A stretch of DNA of 64,000 bases from Caballeronia ptereochthonis (GTDB lineage Bacteria; Pseudomonadota; Gammaproteobacteria; Burkholderiales; Burkholderiaceae): contig NZ_FCOB02000008.1 of assembly GCF_001545075.1 (NCBI RefSeq), positions 124,001 to 188,000 on the forward strand, read 5' to 3'. Numbering within the stretch: position 1 is the first letter of the stretch; each line of letters starts with the position of its first letter. Of this stretch, positions 60,634 to 64,000 are shown one piece after another. The notes below the pieces were generated by a model. The model did not search any database. It saw nothing but the letters and a program-made list of their open reading frames with translations, and was not told the DNA's origin. Both the position numbers and the translations under genes were made by a program.

Positions 60634-62121
60634 TCACGCCTGTCGGCGCAGCTCGGCGGGTGGCACCTTCATCAGATGGCGATACTTCGCCACCGTGCGG
60701 CGCGCGACGATCACACCCTGATCGGCGAGCATCTTCGCGAGGCTCACGTCGGACAGCGGATCGCGCGTGTTCTCCTTCGCGATCATCTCCTTCAGCAGCG
60801 CGCGCACCGCGGCGGCCGAGCACGTGCCGCCGCTTTCCGTGCTGAGCTCGCGCGGGAAGAAGTGCTTGAACTCGAAGATGCCGCGCGGCGTGGCCATGTA
60901 CTTGTTGCCCGTGGCGCGGGAGATGGTCGATTCGTGCAGGCCGAGCTCATCGGCAACATCGCGCAGCACGAGCGGCTTGAGCGCGATCTCGCCATAGTCG
61001 AAGAAAGCCTTCTGATGCGAGACGATGCATTCGGCGACCCGCTGAATCGTCGTGAAGCGCTGCTGCGCGTTGCGGATCAGCCAGCGCGCTTCCTGCAATT
61101 GCTGGGCGAGCGGCGAGCGGCTCGCGCCCGCGGATTGCGCGAAGAGCTCCGCATACATGCGATGGATGCGCGCACGTGGCAGCACGGCCGGATTGATCGT
61201 GACGACCCATTGCTTCTTCACCTGACGCACGATGACGTCCGGCACCACGTAGTTGTCCTCGCTCTGGCCGTAGTTCTCGCCCGGCTTCGGATCCAGGCGG
61301 CGCACGAGCGCGCAGGCGATCCGCAGTTCATCCGCGCTGCAGCCGATCTTCTTCTGCAGCTCGGCCTGCTCGCGCCGCGCGAGACGCTCCAGATGATGTT
61401 CGACGATCTCGAGCGCGACCTCGCGGCCCGGGGTCTCTTCATCCATTGCCTCGAGTTGCAGCGTCAGGCATTCGGAGAGATTGCGCGCCCCGACGCCCGG
61501 CTTGTCGAGCGACTGCACGAGCTTGAGGGCGATGTTGAGTTCGTCCTCGGTGAGCGCGGGTTCGATCTCGACCACGCTCGCGAGCTCGCTCAGCTCCTGG
61601 CGCAGATAACCGTCGTCGTCGAGCGCCTCGATGATGAGGTGCGCAACGGCGCGATCGCGCTCGTTCAGCTGATAGAGGCGCAACGCGTCGTGCAGCGTCT
61701 CGTGCAGCGACGGCTCGATGCGCACCCAGTCGGCGGGATCGGAGCCTTCGCCGTCGCCGTTGCTGCGCGCGCCGCCGCGGCCGAACGGATCCGACGAGAA
61801 CTCGCTCACCGGATCCTCATGCGTGCCGGCATCGGCGCCCTGTTCGCCTTCCGCGCTGGATTCGGATGCGAGGGGCGCTTCCTTGGCGCCGTCGGCCATG
61901 CTGGAGAGCGAGGCCTCGCTCATCGAGTTGCCGTTGTCGGCGCCGAGCGCATTGTCCTCGGTCTGAGACTCGTCGTATTCGAGAAAAGGATTGGTGTCGA
62001 GTGCGTTTCGCAGTTCCTGCTGGAATTCCAGCGACGAGAGTTGCAGAAGACGAACCGATTGCTGAAGACGCGGTGTGAGCGCGAGGCTTTGCTTCGCGCG
62101 GAGTTCGAGTGTAGGCGGCAT
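60634..62121 (-). CDS. rpoN: RNA polymerase sigma-54 factor
   Basis: 495 aa sigma-54. Region I (1-50) is Gln/Leu-rich (LQQSVRLLQLSSLEFQQEL) and contacts activators. The acidic region II (about 50-125) is Ser/Asp/Glu-rich. The core-binding region III follows, then the HTH LRDVADELGLHESTISRATG (about 382-401) and the RpoN box ARRTVAKYR (473-481), which reads the -24 element. Sigma-54 recognises GG/GC promoters and needs AAA+ activators for open complex formation. No lptB or hpf neighbours it, which is not the usual rpoN locus. The gene is intact and divergent from a BON-domain gene. Confidence 0.97.
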   Translation of the reverse strand: MPPTLELRAKQSLALTPRLQQSVRLLQLSSLEFQQELRNALDTNPFLEYDESQTEDNALGADNGNSMSEASLSSMADGAKEAPLASESSAEGEQGADAGTHEDPVSEFSSDPFGRGGARSNGDGEGSDPADWVRIEPSLHETLHDALRLYQLNERDRAVAHLIIEALDDDGYLRQELSELASVVEIEPALTEDELNIALKLVQSLDKPGVGARNLSECLTLQLEAMDEETPGREVALEIVEHHLERLARREQAELQKKIGCSADELRIACALVRRLDPKPGENYGQSEDNYVVPDVIVRQVKKQWVVTINPAVLPRARIHRMYAELFAQSAGASRSPLAQQLQEARWLIRNAQQRFTTIQRVAECIVSHQKAFFDYGEIALKPLVLRDVADELGLHESTISRATGNKYMATPRGIFEFKHFFPRELSTESGGTCSAAAVRALLKEMIAKENTRDPLSDVSLAKMLADQGVIVARRTVAKYRHLMKVPPAELRRQA

Positions 62122-62445
62122 TGCTTGCTAATCCTCGATTGTTCTAGACGTAGTGGGCAGGCTTGCGGACTAACAAAGCAACAGCCGTGCCATGGTCCGT
62201 CAAGCTCGCGCCGCTCCTACGTTTTTTGCCCTCGTATGCCTTCTCATCGAGCGTTTGCCAGGCTCGTTTCGCGCAGTTTTTACACGTGCTCGGACAAAAG
62301 CGCCGCGCGTTTCGCTGGCGGGCGCGGAGACCCTCGCGACTGCTCGCATACACGCCGAACATTTGTTCGGTCTCGCGCGAAAGCCTCGGTCCGACAAGCG
62401 TTGCGCGGCCTTCGCCGCCCGGGCCGATGCGGCACTGGAGTGCGC
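62122..62445. other. Divergent intergenic region between rpoN and the BON gene
   Basis: Open frames on either strand have no SD or homology. It should hold the rpoN promoter and possible upstream activating sequences for the BON gene. Confidence 0.4.
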
Positions 62446-62461
62446 CGGCACGCAAGTTGCG
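62446..62461 (+). promoter_or_regulatory. Sigma-54 promoter of the BON-domain gene
   Basis: CGGCAC-GCAAG-TTGCG matches TGGCACG-N4-TTGC in all but the first base, with correct spacing. It lies about 125 nt before the ATG. Together with the otsA site it is the strongest evidence for local sigma-54 control. Confidence 0.65.
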
Positions 62462-62584
62462 GAAGAGACCTTGCGTTTCGCGTGCTACGGCGCGGTACGT
62501 AATCGAAGAGCCGCCTCTCGCAGGTCACAAGTGAAAAGCGACCGGGGCGCGCCAGACCAGAATCGAAAAAATTGGAGTATTGCC

Positions 62585-62926
62585 ATGAAGATGACTCAAA
62601 TCGTGAAGGCAGCCGGCGGTATCGCGTGTGTGGTGTTCGCGCTGAACGTGGGCGCGCAAACCAATTCGGCATCGTCGAGCAGCAGTTCCGGCACGAGCGT
62701 CGGCCAGAAGGTCGATGACAGCGCGATCACCACCAAGGTCAAGGCCGAGCTCCTCGGCGCGAAGAACGTCAAGTCCACGCATATCCACGTGAAGACCCGT
62801 GCGGGCGTGGTGTCGCTGACGGGCACGGTGCCTTCGGCGGAGGACAAGACCGCCGCGGAGGAAGTCGTCTCGAACGTCTCGGGTGTTGCTTCCGTGAAGA
62901 ACCATCTTAAAATTGCGGCCAAGTAA
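62585..62926 (+). CDS. BON-domain periplasmic protein (OsmY-like)
   Basis: 113 aa. A signal peptide (MKMTQIVKAAGGIACVVFAL..GAQT) is followed by a Ser-rich linker (about 28-38) and one BON domain (about 42-113): DSAITTKVKAELLG, HVKTRAGVVSLTGTVPS and VSNVSGVASVKNHL. BON domains bind phospholipid membranes; OsmY, with two such domains, is an osmotic-stress protein. Here only one domain is present. Divergent from rpoN and behind a strong sigma-54 site. Confidence 0.9.
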   Translation: MKMTQIVKAAGGIACVVFALNVGAQTNSASSSSSSGTSVGQKVDDSAITTKVKAELLGAKNVKSTHIHVKTRAGVVSLTGTVPSAEDKTAAEEVVSNVSGVASVKNHLKIAAK

Positions 62927-63225
62927 TGGCATAGTTCGTATGCCCGGCTCGCCACGGCGGGCCGCGGTCGAGTGCCAGCAGTACGGAACCCGCGCGGGGT
63001 TCGACGATTCGCCGCGAAGCGGCGATGAATCGGACGAAGCGCGGGTTCTCGCATGAGGGGCGCTCGAGTCGCAGCTTTACGCATGACGCTTCACGCAGTG
63101 CGCATGACCTCGCAGCACTTCGAATCCTAAAAACGAAGTACGACCGTTCAGGACGGTACTTATACAGGTGGCTCGCGAACCCGCCGTCGCGCGACGTTCA
63201 GAGGCCCCGACAAAAGGAGCTCTTC

Positions 63226-63462
63226 ATGAAGACGAAAAAGATGGCATTGATCGGCGCGCTCGCGCTGGCGTTCTCCACGGCTGCGTTCGCGCAAGCGGCG
63301 TCGGATGCGGCAGGGGCGATGAGCGCGGCGTCGGGCGCGCACGCGAAAAAGCAGAAGGGCACGTATCTGCATCAGCAGAACAAGGCGCACAAGCTGAAGG
63401 GCGCGTCGGCCGCGGCTGCGGCTTCGTCGCTCGGCACCAACGACAAGGGTGCCCCGCAGTAA
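63226..63462 (+). CDS. Small secreted protein
   Basis: 78 aa. AAAGGAGC stands seven bases before the ATG. The signal peptide MKTKKMALIGALALAFSTAAF is cut at AFA|QA. The mature part is Ala/Lys-rich (HAKKQKGTYLHQQNKAHKLK) and has no recognised domain. A terminator begins 36 nt after the stop. Role unknown; its place suggests a stress-related envelope protein. Confidence 0.6.
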   Translation: MKTKKMALIGALALAFSTAAFAQAASDAAGAMSAASGAHAKKQKGTYLHQQNKAHKLKGASAAAAASSLGTNDKGAPQ

Positions 63463-63497
63463 GTCATCCGTGCGCAGGCATCCGGCCTGCAACGAAC

Positions 63498-63528
63498 AAA
63501 CGGCCGCGTGAGCGGCCGTTTGTCTTTT
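63498..63528 (+). terminator. Rho-independent terminator
   Basis: AAACGGCCGC-GTGA-GCGGCCGTTT, then TGTCTTTT. A very stable stem between the secreted protein and the convergent gene. Confidence 0.85.
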
Positions 63529-63565
63529 CGCGCGGCATTTTCATGAAGCCGCGTGATTCAGCGCA

Positions 63566-64000
63566 TCATGACTTCGCCGCCGCGTACTGATCGCGCAGAT
63601 CGCGGATGCGGTCGTGATTCTCCAGCACACCTTGATACTGCCGCTCCACGACGGCGCGGATATCCGCGGGCAGATCCTTGTCGAGCGCCTGGCGATAGTT
63701 CTTCTTCGCGGCATCCTCGCCGCGCTCGCATTCCGCGAGAATCGCGTGATCGCTGTGTCCGCTGACGGCCGACTTCACGTCGACCCAGCCGCGATGCAGC
63801 GCGCCCGCCATCGAGCCGCCGGTTTCCGGTTTTCCGCCCAGGCGCTGAACGATGTCCTGCAGCTCTCGCGCACCTTGAGCGCAGGCCTCCGCACGGTTCT
63901 GGAACAGCAGCTTGAGGCTTGGGTCACGTGTGTCCTCGGCTGCCTTCAGAAAGCCCTTCTCTCCGTCCTTCGAGGTTTCGACGAGATCGTTGAGTACGGA
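63566..64000 (-). CDS. PA2169/DUF2383 family four-helix protein (partial, 5' outside window)
   Basis: The last 144 residues are visible. It reads without stop to the window end and begins SVLNDLVETSKDGEKGFLKAAEDT, the typical N-terminal helix of PA2169-family proteins, so only a few residues are missing. Four amphipathic helices follow, with LFQNRAEACAQGARELQDIVQRLGG and the C-terminal ADIRAVVERQYQGVLENHDRIRDLRDQ. Ferritin-like fold is predicted for the family; the metal-binding and function are not established. Members are often stress-induced, in keeping with the neighbours. Confidence 0.88.
   Translation of the reverse strand, partial: SVLNDLVETSKDGEKGFLKAAEDTRDPSLKLLFQNRAEACAQGARELQDIVQRLGGKPETGGSMAGALHRGWVDVKSAVSGHSDHAILAECERGEDAAKKNYRQALDKDLPADIRAVVERQYQGVLENHDRIRDLRDQYAAAKS

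Noticed and set aside
1..64000. CRISPR arrays, prophage genes, IS elements with terminal repeats
   Set aside because: Reading both strands I found no regularly spaced repeats, phage structural genes or transposases. The group II intron is the only clear mobile element.

Overview
The window looks like a chromosome segment of a Burkholderiaceae bacterium (Burkholderia/Paraburkholderia/Caballeronia type). Pointers are the GC-rich third codon positions, a glucokinase fused to a HexR-type regulator at the end of zwf-pgl, a RibBA protein whose GTP cyclohydrolase half has lost its zinc cysteines, Burkholderia-type trimeric porins, and the gene order hemL-ribD-ribE-ribBX-ribH-nusB. Genus cannot be fixed by reading alone.

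Layout. 1-0.99 kb: 3' part of a group II intron with its maturase, ending next to trmB. 1.0-2.5 kb: trmB, tRNA-Gly(CCC), a YggT-type protein. 2.5-3.6 kb: a gene-poor, AT-richer stretch with a strongly self-complementary element followed by a terminator, then a 53-residue ORF. 3.9-8.6 kb: a secreted Pro/Tyr-rich protein, a threonine/serine dehydratase and a leftward ubiD-asparaginase-LysE operon. 8.6-10.3 kb: a long leader with its own terminator in front of a lytic transglycosylase. 10.4-16.9 kb: leftward hemL, riboflavin, nusB and aminotransferase operon. 17-21 kb: EVE-like protein, Bcr/CflA exporter, prolyl oligopeptidase.

21-30.4 kb is a glucose module: a leftward ABC importer (binding protein, two permeases, ATPase) divergent from zwf-pgl-glk/hexR. 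A perfect palindrome resembling the HexR box lies on the zwf promoter, so the fused kinase/regulator probably controls its own operon. 30.4-37 kb: an esterase-like hydrolase with a Cys in the nucleophile elbow, a type Vd patatin autotransporter, and two nearly identical tandem porins. 37-40 kb: ATPase and two permeases of a basic amino acid importer without a binding protein beside them. 40-46 kb: pirin, a Spy/CpxP-like periplasmic protein divergent from an OmpR/EnvZ-type pair, a small ferredoxin-fold candidate, a diguanylate cyclase. 46.5-49.7 kb: a fused double permease and its ATPase. 49.8-51.6 kb: a hicAB toxin-antitoxin pair with an operator-like palindrome and two paralogous lipoproteins.

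51.9-63.5 kb is the most interesting part. An rpoN gene outside the usual lptB-rpoN-hpf context shares about 11 kb with two sigma-54 activators (one without a receiver domain, one with) and with stress-type genes: otsA, a BON-domain periplasmic protein, a DUF883 membrane anchor, a YihY-type membrane protein, and small proline-rich or acidic proteins. Five of these genes are preceded by sites with exact -24/-12 spacing; two sites (otsA and the BON gene) match GGCAC-N5-TTGC completely. I infer a local, largely self-contained sigma-54 envelope/osmotic stress regulon. The window ends inside a PA2169/DUF2383-type protein.
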